The notes: generated by a model from the sequence alone, not told the origin. A stretch of DNA of 64,000 bases from Thermosipho ferrireducens (GCF_017358165.1 NZ_CP071446.1:1178001-1242000); one strand, 5' to 3'; shown: positions 1 to 8,520, numbered from the stretch's first letter. Made by a program: numbers and translations.

Positions 1-260
1 AAGAGATAAAAGAACGCGAAAATAATGTAATTTACATAAGGGCAAACATATATGTGGATAGAAATAGTCAGAAAGGAATAATCATAGGTCATAAAGGCTC
101 AATGATTAAAAAAATAGGCCAGGACGCAAGAAAAGAACTGGAATTTCTTACAAATCAAAAAATTTATCTTGATTTACATGTCAAAGTAAAAAGAAACTGG
201 AGAGATAAAGACTTTATTATTTTAAATGAAATAGGAATGAGAGACGATATAAATCAATAA
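1..260 (+). CDS. era: GTPase Era, C-terminal KH domain (5' end outside window)
   Basis: This is the 3' end of a gene whose start lies before the window; the reading frame is open from base 3. The residues include [15 protein letters not shown] (a type II KH-domain GxxG loop), ARKELE, and the ending [10 protein letters not shown], which match the C-terminus of Era. Era is a GTPase that binds the 3' end of 16S rRNA during 30S subunit assembly. The GTPase domain is not in the window. A GTG at 54 is internal, because the conserved KH-domain sequence continues upstream of it. The frame ends at 258-260 and is followed by a hairpin. Confidence 0.88.
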   Translation, partial: EIKERENNVIYIRANIYVDRNSQKGIIIGHKGSMIKKIGQDARKELEFLTNQKIYLDLHVKVKRNWRDKDFIILNEIGMRDDINQ

Positions 261-275
261 TTAAAAATGTAAAAA

Positions 276-303
276 TAGCTTGGTTTCAAAGTATAGAAAC
301 CAA
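276..303. terminator. Bidirectional hairpin terminator between era and the beta-helix gene
   Basis: TTGGTTTC (280-287) pairs with GAAACCAA (296-303) across an 8-base loop. On the minus strand it is followed by a short T-rich stretch, and on the plus strand a T run begins about ten bases later. It separates two convergent genes. Confidence 0.55.
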
Positions 304-316
304 ACTAAAATGTTTT

Positions 317-1267
317 TTATTTACCTATGAAATAATCTGGTAAATCAAAGTTTTCTGGTAAAATGACGAATTCATCTTTTGAATAATTAAATATTCCTTC
401 TATATTCCCGATAAATTGTTTCGAGTGTGGACAACTATTACATATTCTTTGGAGTATAAAAATGTCTATATTATTTTCAATAAAAGAGTTGTATAAAAAT
501 TCAGATTTTGACTTTCCCATCAGTATTATACCCCTGTCTATCGTTTGAAACGTGTTAGATACAATCAAATAATTTCCATCTGATAAAACTAATCCAACAA
601 TATTGTTGGAAAATTTCGAGTTACTTATTATAGTTTTTTTATTCATAGCTGAAATTCCTACCTGTAAATAAGAAAAATGAGATTTATAAACATCAAGTCG
701 AGTTTTTCCTTTTGTGATTATTCCTCTGTTATTAAATAATGTAATTTGTTGAGATGAATTAACTGGTTTAGTTTTCTTTGCTCCATTTATACGAACGTTA
801 AAAATTACAACTGAATTATGAATCTTTGTCGCACTGTCAGTTGAATCTGTGAAAATACCAATAGAATTTTCTCCTAAAACTATTTCCATGTTTTTTAAAA
901 TAACTGTTGAGTCTATTGCTATAATGGCTGTTGTGTTTGTTGCAAATATTGATAAATCATTAAATTCGACTCTGGAATTCTCTATAAATATATTTGGATA
1001 TTTTATAGAATAGGATTTTAATGGCTTGGTTTTAATCCAAACATTTGGGGACTCGCCTACTATTTTTAAATTTTTGTTTATTATCTTTAAGTTTTCTTTA
1101 TAAACACCTTCTTTTATATGAATTATATCACCATTACTTGCTTTGTTGATCGCTTTCTGAATACTTTCTATATATCCAATGCTTTTTCCAACAATAAACG
1201 TTGTGTTTTGAGCTATACTAACCATCGAAATAATTAACCAACCTAAAATTATTAATATTTTTTTCAT
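317..1267 (-). CDS. Secreted right-handed beta-helix (NosD/pectate-lyase-like) protein
   Basis: A 316-residue protein with an N-terminal signal peptide (MKKILIILGWLIISMVSIAQ). The mature part begins with an AIxKASNGDIIHIKEGVY-type segment, typical of the first coil of NosD/DUF1565 parallel beta-helix proteins. Short Asn- and Ile-rich coils follow up to about residue 280. Such proteins fold as extracellular beta-helices and often bind or process polysaccharide; no catalytic residues can be assigned here. A GGAAGGG Shine-Dalgarno sequence precedes the ATG. It lies 68 bases downstream of the cysteine-rich gene on the same strand, so the two are probably co-transcribed. Specific function unknown. 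Confidence 0.7.
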   Translation of the reverse strand: MKKILIILGWLIISMVSIAQNTTFIVGKSIGYIESIQKAINKASNGDIIHIKEGVYKENLKIINKNLKIVGESPNVWIKTKPLKSYSIKYPNIFIENSRVEFNDLSIFATNTTAIIAIDSTVILKNMEIVLGENSIGIFTDSTDSATKIHNSVVIFNVRINGAKKTKPVNSSQQITLFNNRGIITKGKTRLDVYKSHFSYLQVGISAMNKKTIISNSKFSNNIVGLVLSDGNYLIVSNTFQTIDRGIILMGKSKSEFLYNSFIENNIDIFILQRICNSCPHSKQFIGNIEGIFNYSKDEFVILPENFDLPDYFIGK

Positions 1268-1335
1268 TTAAACCCTTCCTCTGTTTGTATAATACATTAA
1301 TTGGCTAATTTAAACACCAAAAAGAATCATAGATT

Positions 1336-1752
1336 TCAATTATTGCTATTACAGGGATAAATTGTTTTACATTCTATTTTAAAACATTGATAATTTCCTG
1401 GAACCCAACAAGCTACATGACAAGAAGCTATGCATGCATAATATGCTATCTTCCCTTTAATCCTTGCAATCTCACAACCTGTAGTACAATGAGCCATACA
1501 TGTTGTGTCCATATGCCCGGGTATATATCTCTTTTCAGTACATATACATTGCTTTAATGGTTCAGTAATAGATTCATTGCATTCTCTTAAAATATTCGGC
1601 GGACTTTGATTATATTCTGTCAAGAGTAAAACAGATGTTTCTGATTTTTCAAAAAAAGTAACACTTTCATTCAAAACTGTGAGGTTTCCATAAGTTATTA
1701 TTACAAGAAAATTCATATATAAAACAAATATCATTTTTACAGATGCCTTCAT
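1336..1752 (-). CDS. Small secreted cysteine-rich protein with twin CX3CX3C motifs
   Basis: 138 residues with a hydrophobic N-terminal segment (about residues 7-20) that looks like a signal peptide or anchor. The C-terminal half has 12 cysteines, at 58, 69, 71, 85, 89, 93, 107, 111, 115, 123, 128 and 134. Cys85/89/93 and Cys107/111/115 form two CX3CX3C triplets 13 residues apart, a spacing expected for two helices locked side by side by disulfides. I do not recognise the family. It could be a disulfide-rich toxin or bacteriocin-like peptide, an extracellular binding protein, or a metal-binding protein. It precedes the secreted beta-helix gene on the same strand. Confidence 0.55.
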   Translation of the reverse strand: MKASVKMIFVLYMNFLVIITYGNLTVLNESVTFFEKSETSVLLLTEYNQSPPNILRECNESITEPLKQCICTEKRYIPGHMDTTCMAHCTTGCEIARIKGKIAYYACIASCHVACWVPGNYQCFKIECKTIYPCNSNN

Positions 1753-2014
1753 AAATATCCCTTGCTTGATGTTATTTTAATAAAGCTACAATACTTTAAA
1801 AGGAGATATTTGATTCATGTGTATTTTATCATTTATATAATCACATTATCAAAACGAATAGGTTAATTATTTGTTAATCTCGCGTAGAACGATAGATATG
1901 AAAAATAGTTTAGAACCTATTTCATAGAAATCACTGAAAACCGTGCTTGTTTCAAAATAGGTAGAAGAAGGCATAGAAAAAAGCAAGGAAGATGATATAA
2001 TCTCCTTGCTATAA

Positions 2015-2347
2015 GAAGAAAAATATAAAGAAGATATTCGAACTTGTATACTGCTTCCCATAAGAATTGATCAGAAAAAGAGTAGAGTGGATGTAGATTA
2101 TGAAGAATACAAAGAAAGGAACGAAATAGAAGGACTATTTGGAAACATAAAAACAAAGCTTGGGGGATATGTATATGCCTACAGAGATGACATGGCAAGG
2201 ATACAGGCACTAATAAAGTTTTTATTGTACAACCTGTATGTGGCGTATTTTTTTCTTTTTACAAAGCTATGTATTAATATTACAAATTTCATAGAAAATC
2301 ATATAAAAATATACAAATTTTATATAATTCCATGTAAAATTAGATAA
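2015..2347 (+). pseudogene. C-terminal relic of a DDE-type transposase
   Basis: The in-frame stretch after the stop at 2012 reads through a basic region into ERNEIEGLFGNIKTKLGG and then ALIKFLLYNLYV. This matches the end of a DDE transposase: the catalytic-Glu helix 'NEIEGLFG' and the following C-terminal helix. No full transposase lies upstream. The preceding 120 bases show pieces in other frames, so the copy is truncated and frameshifted. The last roughly 30 codons (2260-2347) are AT-rich and probably not part of the original gene. IS family not assigned. The rest of 1753-2503 shows no other gene. Confidence 0.5.
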
Positions 2348-2442
2348 AACGCATAAATTCACATGAAATTCATAAAAAAATTGTATATTTCAAGTTCATT
2401 TTTCTTATTCTTATACGATTTTTGAAACAGGGCCTTGAAGAC

Positions 2443-2472
2443 TTGACAATATGTATACTGTAATAGTATAAT
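2443..2472 (+). promoter_or_regulatory. Sigma-A-type promoter of the GntR-ABC operon
   Basis: TTGACA at 2443-2448 and TATAAT at 2467-2472 with an 18-base spacer, about 30 bases before the regulator's ATG. This is a consensus-quality promoter. Confidence 0.8.
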
Positions 2473-2481
2473 ATTACAGTA
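2456..2481 (+). promoter_or_regulatory. Inverted repeat overlapping the -10 box, probable GntR operator
   Basis: TACTGTAAT (2456-2464) is repeated as its exact inverse ATTACAGTA (2473-2481) across 8 bases that contain the -10 box. The position fits a repressor site that blocks RNA polymerase. The likely ligand protein is the GntR regulator encoded just downstream, which would make the operon autoregulated (inference). Confidence 0.65.
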
Positions 2482-2503
2482 ATAAGATTGGGAGGTAAAA
2501 ACA

Positions 2504-2884
2504 ATGTGGTTTTCTATAGATTTTTCATCACACATTCCTATATATAGACAGATAGCCGAAAAGATAAAGTTAATGATAATTCAGGGCGAATTGAAAAAAG
2601 GAGATTTTGTGCCATCAATTAGAAATCTGGCAGGTGATATAGGGGTAAATCTTAATACAGTTTCAAGGGCGTATAGAGAACTTGTTCGTGAAGGAGTACT
2701 GAGATCTATAAGAGGAGAAGGCTACATTGTAAATGCTGAAAGTTTCGAATCTTTTGAATTTTCTATTATTAAAGAGTTGGAAGAAATTTTAAAAAAATGC
2801 AAGCAAGCTGGTATTACTTATGAAGAAGTATTATCACTGGTTAGCAAATATTATGGGAGGGATTTAGATGATTCTTCAGGTTAA
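2504..2884 (+). CDS. GntR-family (YtrA-type) transcriptional regulator
   Basis: 126 residues. Residues about 8-75 form a GntR winged helix-turn-helix (IPIYRQIAEKIKLMI, PSIRNLAGDIGVNLNTVSRAY, then a GEGYIV wing). The remaining ~50 residues are a short helical tail. That size and architecture are those of the YtrA subfamily, which lacks a large ligand domain and normally controls an adjacent ABC transporter, often in response to envelope stress or antibiotics. A good GGGAGG Shine-Dalgarno sequence precedes ATG 2504. Its 3' end overlaps the ABC ATPase gene by 17 bases, so the two are translationally linked. The inverted repeat at 2456-2481 is its likely operator. Confidence 0.88.
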   Translation: MWFSIDFSSHIPIYRQIAEKIKLMIIQGELKKGDFVPSIRNLAGDIGVNLNTVSRAYRELVREGVLRSIRGEGYIVNAESFESFEFSIIKELEEILKKCKQAGITYEEVLSLVSKYYGRDLDDSSG

Positions 2885-3665
2885 AGAACTTTCAAAAAGT
2901 TATGGAAAAAAGTTAGCTGTAAACAAAATAAGTTTTTCGGTGGAAGAAGGCCAGATTTTTGCTTTGCTGGGTCCAAACGGTGCCGGTAAAACTACCACTC
3001 TAAAATGCATACTCGGTTTGAGAAAAGAAGATTCTGGAAAAATTTATCTTGGTGGGACTTATGCTTATTTGCCCGAGAAAAAAGAGCTTTATAAATATTT
3101 AACTGTTGAAAAAATGATAGAGATTACTCAGAACATTTCTAAAATGTTCAGGAAGGAAAAGGCTGTTGAATTAATTAATGACTTTAAGATTTCTTTAAAA
3201 GAAAAGATAGCGAATCTTTCCCACGGCATGCTTACGCAGGTTTATATATCGCTTGTATTTGCAGAAGATGTGGATATTTATTTTTTAGATGAACCAACAT
3301 GGGGTCTTGATCCATTAATGCGTTCAAAAGTTATTGAATTAGTTCGGAAAATGTCTTTAGAAGGAAAGACAATAGTTTATACCAGTCATATTTTACCAGA
3401 GGTGGAAAAGGTGGCGGATGTAGTAGCGATTATGAATCATGGAAAAATTCTCGAGCTGGATTTTCTTGATAATCTTAAAGAAAAATATGTGGCGTGTGTG
3501 GTAGGCAAAAATGAAAATGTGGAAGGTTACCTTTTTAAAGAAACGGAAAAAGAGAATGTCTATATTACATTGAAAGAAAAAGCCATAGGCAAAATAGAAC
3601 CTGTGACATTTGAGAATATATTTGAAGCGATTGTAAGAACTGATAAAAGAACCGCGAATTTATAA
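2868..3665 (+). CDS. ABC transporter ATP-binding protein
   Basis: 265 residues with a full nucleotide-binding domain: Walker A GPNGAGKT (35-42), signature region NLSHGMLTQ, Walker B VDIYFLDEPTWGLDP and the switch histidine in YTSHIL. The signature is LSHGM rather than LSGGQ. About 60 C-terminal residues after the domain are a typical extension of ABC-2 exporter ATPases. It should energise the permease encoded at 4947-5690, with the hydrolase gene lying between them. Overlaps the regulator gene by 17 bases. Substrate unknown; YtrA-controlled systems are usually exporters or envelope-stress transporters. Confidence 0.9.
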   Translation: MILQVKELSKSYGKKLAVNKISFSVEEGQIFALLGPNGAGKTTTLKCILGLRKEDSGKIYLGGTYAYLPEKKELYKYLTVEKMIEITQNISKMFRKEKAVELINDFKISLKEKIANLSHGMLTQVYISLVFAEDVDIYFLDEPTWGLDPLMRSKVIELVRKMSLEGKTIVYTSHILPEVEKVADVVAIMNHGKILELDFLDNLKEKYVACVVGKNENVEGYLFKETEKENVYITLKEKAIGKIEPVTFENIFEAIVRTDKRTANL

Positions 3666-3699
3666 CATTCATTTTCTTATGAAAGGAAGGTGAAACAGA

Positions 3700-4950
3700 A
3701 TGAAAAAGATAATACTTATAGTTATATTGTTAACACAAGTTTTTGGATTTTCTTTTAAATTTCAGGATGAAGCATTTACGTATCTTGAATTTTTAGCAAA
3801 AGAAAATTTTCGTGCGGCTTATGACATGTCTGATGAAATAATGAGAAAACAACTCGATGTAAATAAATTAAAAAATATCTGGGAAAATGTCATTTTATTA
3901 TTTGGAGATTATAAAAAGATTTTAAAAGTGAATGCGATGACAAAAGGAGAATATGAAGTTTATATTTTTACGTGTAATTTTGAAAAGGAAAATGCATTAA
4001 TAACTATAAGTGTAAATAAAAAGGGAGAAATATCCGGGTTATTTTTCAAAAAAGCTGATGAGAAGATTTTATACAGATTACCGGAATATGTGGACAAAGA
4101 TAAGTTTGTTGAAAAAGATGTCCAGATAGGAAAATATAAACTACCAGGTAAACTTACTATTCCAAAAGGTGAAGGCAAATTTCCGGCTGTTGTTCTTATT
4201 TCAGGCTCTGGGCCCAATGATATGGATGTGAGTATAGGTCCAAACAAAATATTTAAAGATATAGCTTACGGATTATCTACAAATGGTGTAGTAACATTAC
4301 GATTTCACAAAAGAACTTATGTTTTGGGAAGTAAAATGAACATAGAAAAATTAACTGTGAAAGAAGAAATAATCGATGATGTGAACGCTGCAATTAATTA
4401 TCTTAAAAACTTGAACTATGTAAAGAATATATATTTATTGGGGCACAGTTTGGGAGCGTACATAGCTCCTTATATTGCCAATAAAAATAAAAACATAGAT
4501 GGTGTTGTGTTGCTTGCACCTCCTGCAAGAAATTTAGAAGATCTTATGTACGATCAGCTTATTTATTTAAAGAATTTTCAGGATATTAACAAAGAATTGC
4601 TGGAAAAAATAGATAAATTGAGAAAAGAAGTGATGGATGAATCTGAAATTATATTCGGTGCTACTGTAAAGTACTATTATGATTTAAGGAATTACAATCC
4701 TATTAATTATCTGAGAGGTATTAACGCGTTTTTGCTATTTGGGGAAAGAGATTATCAGGTAACAAAAAAAGAAGAGGAGATTTACAGAAAATATTTTCCT
4801 GATCTGAAAATAAAGGTTTATCCAGGTTTGAATCATCTGTTTATAGAGGGTAAAGGAGTTCCTAATCCCTATGAATATTTTAAAGAAGGTCATGTTAGTG
4901 AAAAGGTAATAAAAGATATATATTACTGGATAAAGGAGGCAAAAAAATGA
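3700..4950 (+). CDS. Exported alpha/beta hydrolase with DUF3887-like N-terminal domain
   Basis: 416 residues. A signal peptide (about 1-17) is followed by a ~110-residue domain with FRAAYDMSDEIMRKQL, resembling DUF3887 domains found ahead of hydrolases. From about residue 145 there is an alpha/beta hydrolase with GHSLGA (nucleophile Ser250), GERD (Asp351) and NHLF (His379), a complete catalytic triad, and an oxyanion-side motif ISGSGPND. It belongs to the dienelactone hydrolase/prolyl-oligopeptidase-like esterases; substrate unknown. Its stop overlaps the permease start by 4 bases, so it is part of the ABC operon rather than a chance neighbour. It may act outside the membrane on the exported compound or on a stressor (inference). 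Confidence 0.82.
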   Translation: MKKIILIVILLTQVFGFSFKFQDEAFTYLEFLAKENFRAAYDMSDEIMRKQLDVNKLKNIWENVILLFGDYKKILKVNAMTKGEYEVYIFTCNFEKENALITISVNKKGEISGLFFKKADEKILYRLPEYVDKDKFVEKDVQIGKYKLPGKLTIPKGEGKFPAVVLISGSGPNDMDVSIGPNKIFKDIAYGLSTNGVVTLRFHKRTYVLGSKMNIEKLTVKEEIIDDVNAAINYLKNLNYVKNIYLLGHSLGAYIAPYIANKNKNIDGVVLLAPPARNLEDLMYDQLIYLKNFQDINKELLEKIDKLRKEVMDESEIIFGATVKYYYDLRNYNPINYLRGINAFLLFGERDYQVTKKEEEIYRKYFPDLKIKVYPGLNHLFIEGKGVPNPYEYFKEGHVSEKVIKDIYYWIKEAKK

Positions 4951-5690
4951 GAAAAGAACTACTTGATCTTAAAGTAAGATCAATAGTCTTGTTAATTGCT
5001 ATAACTGGATTATTCTTTGTTATTGCACCACTTCAAAAAGTGACGATTAATATGCTAAGTGAAAATGCAGAGGCAGTTGAAAAGTTTATAGGAAAAGGTT
5101 TTGTTGAGAATCTAAAAGATTGGAAATTCTATATATACTCACAGTGGTTTGGAAAAAATTTTGGTCAGTTTATCCCTATAATAGCCATAATTTTTGCCTT
5201 TCCATTGTTTTCAAGAGAATATGAAAGTGGCACCATAGAATTTCTTCTTACAAGAAATTCACGGCAGCGTGTTTTTGTGAATAAATTGTTTGTAAGTTCT
5301 ATAATCTTGCTGGCAGAAATAGTGTTTTTTTCGATTCTTCCCGCTATATATTCAATAATTTTTTCTAAAGAGTTGAATTATAGTTATCTGTTTCAGTTTA
5401 TGATTCATGTGATTCTGGGAGGAATGTTCTGGTATAGTGTTACCTATATGTTTTCCGTTGTTTTTAACGATCAGGTAAAACCCATACTATTTTCTGTAGT
5501 ATTCCTGGGTGGAACTACAGCGTTAGGTTTTTTAAAACCGCTCCAATTTTTGAATACATATACGTATATACTTGGAACTGATATATTAAAAGGTGAAGGA
5601 ATTAATGTTAGCTATTCATTTATGCTTTTGCTATTGACAGTTATTATTTTAATCATCAGCTATCAGGTGTTTTTGAAGAAAGAAATTTAG
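4947..5690 (+). CDS. ABC-2 family permease
   Basis: 247 residues with about six hydrophobic segments, starting SIVLLIAITGLFFVIAP and ending MLLLLTVIILIISYQVFL. The central FSREYESGTIEFLLT motif is characteristic of ABC-2 exporters, where it contacts the ATPase. It overlaps the hydrolase gene by 4 bases (ATGA). With the ATPase at 2868-3665 it should form a complete homodimeric exporter. Substrate not predictable. Confidence 0.85.
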   Translation: MRKELLDLKVRSIVLLIAITGLFFVIAPLQKVTINMLSENAEAVEKFIGKGFVENLKDWKFYIYSQWFGKNFGQFIPIIAIIFAFPLFSREYESGTIEFLLTRNSRQRVFVNKLFVSSIILLAEIVFFSILPAIYSIIFSKELNYSYLFQFMIHVILGGMFWYSVTYMFSVVFNDQVKPILFSVVFLGGTTALGFLKPLQFLNTYTYILGTDILKGEGINVSYSFMLLLLTVIILIISYQVFLKKEI

Positions 5691-5701
5691 GAGGTGAAAA
5701 G

Positions 5702-6028
5702 ATGATAATTTCAACAACAGAAAATGTTCCCGGTTATGAGATAACAGAAGTCTTGGGAGTTGTGATAGGAAATATTGTGCACTCAAAACATTTAGGGAAG
5801 GATATAGCAGCTGCTTTTAAAACACTTGCAGGTGGAGAAATACGATCATATACAGAGATGATGACTGAAGCAAGGAACAAAGCTCTGGAAAGAATGATAG
5901 ATGAAGCTGAAAAATTGGAAGCAGATGCAGTAATAGGCATAAGGTTTGGAAGCTCCTCTGTAATGTCAGGAGCCGCTGAAATGCTTGCGTATGGAACCGC
6001 TGTTAAGCTAACAAGAAAGCAGAGATAG
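5702..6028 (+). CDS. YbjQ/UPF0145 family protein
   Basis: 108 residues matching the YbjQ (DUF74) family along its whole length: MIISTTENVPGYEITEVLGVV, GGEIRSYTEMM, ARNKALERM, and ADAVIGIRF near the end. The family forms a pentameric heavy-metal-binding-like fold of unknown function. A GGAGGTG Shine-Dalgarno sequence lies 7 bases before ATG. It follows the permease by only 11 bases and is probably the last gene of that operon, because a strong terminator lies at 6087-6124. Confidence 0.88.
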   Translation: MIISTTENVPGYEITEVLGVVIGNIVHSKHLGKDIAAAFKTLAGGEIRSYTEMMTEARNKALERMIDEAEKLEADAVIGIRFGSSSVMSGAAEMLAYGTAVKLTRKQR

Positions 6029-6086
6029 CAATTTACATTTATGGGTAACGATTGCTATACATTTAAGTAATATTTATGTTAACACA

Positions 6087-6124
6087 ACGGATGAGCAGTA
6101 TTTATGAGCTCATCCGTTTTTTAT
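6087..6124 (+). terminator. Rho-independent terminator after the ybjQ-like gene
   Basis: ACGGATGAGC (6087-6096) pairs perfectly with GCTCATCCGT (6108-6117) around an 11-base loop, followed directly by a run of T. Confidence 0.85.
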
Positions 6125-6133
6125 TTTTTATAT

Positions 6134-6171
6134 TTATCACTCTTGACAAGAGAGTGCTAATATCATATAAT
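6134..6171 (+). promoter_or_regulatory. CIRCE element with embedded promoter for dnaK
   Basis: TTATCACTC (6134-6142), nine bases, then GAGTGCTAA (6152-6160) matches the CIRCE consensus (TTAGCACTC-N9-GAGTGCTAA) with one mismatch. The spacer contains the -35 box TTGACA (6143-6148), and TATAAT sits at 6166-6171 with a 17-base spacing. HrcA binding here would block the promoter, so dnaK and the hsp20 gene are expected to be heat-inducible by HrcA loss. No hrcA gene is in the window. Confidence 0.92.
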
Positions 6172-6192
6172 ATGAAATGGGAGGTGAAAGAA

Positions 6193-7992
6193 ATGGCAGA
6201 GAAAAAAGAATTTGTAGTAGGAATAGATCTTGGAACAACAAATAGCGTAATAGCCTGGATGAAACCAGATTCTTCTACAGAGGTTATACCAAACGCAGAA
6301 GGTTCAAGAACAACTCCTTCAATAGTAGCTTTTACAAAATCAGGAGAAATTCTCGTTGGTGAACCTGCAAAAAGACAGCTTATTCTTAATTCGGACAGAA
6401 CTATTAAATCTATAAAAAGAAAGATGGGTTCAGATTATAAAGTTAGTATCGATGATAAATCATACACCCCACAGGAAATAAGCGCATTTGTACTAAAAAA
6501 ACTTAAAAGAGATGCGGAAGAATATTTAGGTGGGGAGATTAAAAAAGCTGTTATTACATGTCCTGCATACTTTAATGATGCCCAAAGACAGGCCACAAAA
6601 GAAGCAGGTGTTATTGCAGGTTTTGAAGTGCTCAGGATTATAAATGAACCAACGGCAGCTGCTCTGGCGTATGGTCTTGATAAGAAAGGGAAAGAAGAAA
6701 AGGTATTGGTTTATGACCTTGGTGGTGGAACTTTTGACGTTTCAATTTTAGAAATTGGTGATGGAGTAATTCAGGTAATTGCAACTTCTGGTAATAATCA
6801 CCTCGGTGGAGATGATTTCGATCAGAGAATTATAGATTGGCTTGCAGAAGAATTTAAAAAGCAACATGGAGTTGATTTAAGGGAAGATAAACAGGCACTT
6901 CAAAGGTTGAGAGATGCTGCAGAAAAAGCCAAGATAGAATTGTCGAGTAAAATGGAAACTGATATAAGTCTTCCTTACATAACAGCGACTTCTGAAGGTC
7001 CTTTGCACCTGGAAATAAGATTGACAAGATCAATGTTTGAATCTTTAACTAAAGACCTTGTAGAAATGACAAGACAACCTATAGAAAGAGCTCTGTCAGA
7101 TGCTAAATTGAAACCGGAAGATATTGATGAAATTATATTAGTTGGTGGGATGACACGTGTTCCAATGGTGCAGAGGTTTATCAAAGAAATTTTTGGAAAG
7201 GAACCCAATAAGGGAATTAATCCAGATGAAGCGGTAGCGCTTGGAGCCGCGATTCAAGCAGCGATTCTTGCAGGTGAGGAAGGCGCAAGAGGTAAGGACA
7301 TAGTACTTGTTGATGTTACTCCACTTACACTTGGAATAGAAGTAAAAGGTGGTTTATTTGAACCAATTATTCAGAGAAATTCAACGATTCCTATAAAGAA
7401 AAGTAAGGTATTTACTACAGCAGAAGATGGACAAACAGAAGTTGAAGTAAGGGTATTCCAGGGAGAACGACCAATAGCTGCGGATAATATACTCCTGGGT
7501 AGTTTCAGGTTAGTGGGGATTCCACCAGCTCCTCGTGGAGTACCTCAAATAGAAGTTACTTTCGATATTGACAGCGATGGAATAGTGCATGTCTCTGCTA
7601 AAGACCTGGGGACTGGAAAAGAACAAACAATGGTTGTTACAGGCAGACATAAGTTAAGTGAAAGTGAAATAGAGAAGATAATAGAGGATGCTAAAAAGTA
7701 TGAAGAACAGGATAAAAGAAGAAAAGAAGAAGTGGAGCTAAAGAACAGAGCGGATGAACTGGTATACTACATTGAAAAATCATTGAAAGAATATGGTGAT
7801 AAAGTTCCAGAGGATTTGAAAAATAAACTTCAAACACTTGCTGGAGATTTGAGAGATGCTATTAATAAAAATGATATACCAAGAATTAAAATGCTCTTTG
7901 ATGAACTTGAAAGAGAGAAGAATAAAATAGGTGAATATATTTATAAACAACAGGCCGGCAACCAGGATTCACAAAGTGCAGGTAATCAATAA
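6193..7992 (+). CDS. dnaK: Molecular chaperone DnaK (Hsp70)
   Basis: 599 residues from the ATG at 6193, which has GGAGGTG just upstream. A longer open frame back to 6076 would run through the promoter and CIRCE and is rejected. The ATPase domain starts [16 protein letters not shown] and contains [11 protein letters not shown] and [12 protein letters not shown]. The substrate-binding domain begins about residue 385 ([10 protein letters not shown]), and a helical lid and a short Gln/Asn/Ser tail follow. DnaK folds client proteins in the cytoplasm with DnaJ and GrpE, neither of which is encoded here. Regulated by CIRCE/HrcA. An Hsp20 gene follows 38 bases later. Confidence 0.98.
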   Translation: MAEKKEFVVGIDLGTTNSVIAWMKPDSSTEVIPNAEGSRTTPSIVAFTKSGEILVGEPAKRQLILNSDRTIKSIKRKMGSDYKVSIDDKSYTPQEISAFVLKKLKRDAEEYLGGEIKKAVITCPAYFNDAQRQATKEAGVIAGFEVLRIINEPTAAALAYGLDKKGKEEKVLVYDLGGGTFDVSILEIGDGVIQVIATSGNNHLGGDDFDQRIIDWLAEEFKKQHGVDLREDKQALQRLRDAAEKAKIELSSKMETDISLPYITATSEGPLHLEIRLTRSMFESLTKDLVEMTRQPIERALSDAKLKPEDIDEIILVGGMTRVPMVQRFIKEIFGKEPNKGINPDEAVALGAAIQAAILAGEEGARGKDIVLVDVTPLTLGIEVKGGLFEPIIQRNSTIPIKKSKVFTTAEDGQTEVEVRVFQGERPIAADNILLGSFRLVGIPPAPRGVPQIEVTFDIDSDGIVHVSAKDLGTGKEQTMVVTGRHKLSESEIEKIIEDAKKYEEQDKRRKEEVELKNRADELVYYIEKSLKEYGDKVPEDLKNKLQTLAGDLRDAINKNDIPRIKMLFDELEREKNKIGEYIYKQQAGNQDSQSAGNQ

Positions 7993-8030
7993 GAATAAAA
8001 AATAAAAACAAAGGAAGGGAGGCTGAGAGT

Positions 8031-8459
8031 ATGTTAGCAAGAAGAGACTTTTTTGAACCATTTGCAGAATTACAAAAAGAGATTGACAGAATATTTGAAG
8101 ACTTTATGAGACCAGTAAGAAGAGATTATTCGTTCTATCCAAGAGTTGATGCATACGAAACTGATAAAGAAGTAGTGATCGAGGCCGAACTTCCTGGAAT
8201 GAAAAAAGAAGATGTTAAGATAGTTGTTGAAGATGGTGTCTTAACAATTCATGGGGAAAGGAAATTTAACAGAGAAGAAAAAGGTAAAAACTACAAAATA
8301 GTTGAAAGAGCTGAAGGAAAGTTTGAACGTTCTTTTGCATTACCTGACTATGTAGACGTTGAAAAAATTAAAGCTAAATTTAGTGATGGAGTTTTAGTTA
8401 TAGAACTTCCAAAGAAAGTAGAAAAGGCAAGAAAAGTTATAGATGTAAAAGTGGAGTAA
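8031..8459 (+). CDS. Small heat shock protein (Hsp20/alpha-crystallin)
   Basis: 142 residues. An N-terminal arm (LARRDFFEPFAELQKEIDRIF) is followed by the alpha-crystallin domain from about residue 40 (YPRVDAYETDKEVVIEAELPG, GVLTIHGERK, ending DGVLVIELPKK, which carries the conserved GVLxIxLPK signature) and a short basic tail. It is an ATP-independent holdase that keeps unfolding proteins soluble for the DnaK system. It lies 38 bases after dnaK with a GGAGG site and no intervening terminator, so it is co-transcribed from the CIRCE promoter. A strong terminator follows. Confidence 0.95.
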   Translation: MLARRDFFEPFAELQKEIDRIFEDFMRPVRRDYSFYPRVDAYETDKEVVIEAELPGMKKEDVKIVVEDGVLTIHGERKFNREEKGKNYKIVERAEGKFERSFALPDYVDVEKIKAKFSDGVLVIELPKKVEKARKVIDVKVE

Positions 8460-8520
8460 AAAAACAAGTTCTCTTTTAGACTGCTTTTCTCAAAGCAAAG
8501 AAATAATAAAGTGTTATTTG

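Noticed and set aside
1867-2210. Minus-strand ORFs across the transposase relic
   Set aside because: Shadow frames of the degenerate transposase sequence; no protein-like features on that strand.
6026-6057. Hairpin TAGCAAT...ATTGCTA just after the ybjQ-like gene
   Set aside because: Short 7-pair AT-rich stem with no T tract; the strong terminator at 6087 explains the gene end.
6076-6192. Longer dnaK reading frame starting at 6076
   Set aside because: It would translate the promoter, CIRCE and ribosome site; the ATG at 6193 has a good Shine-Dalgarno sequence and fits the known N-terminus.
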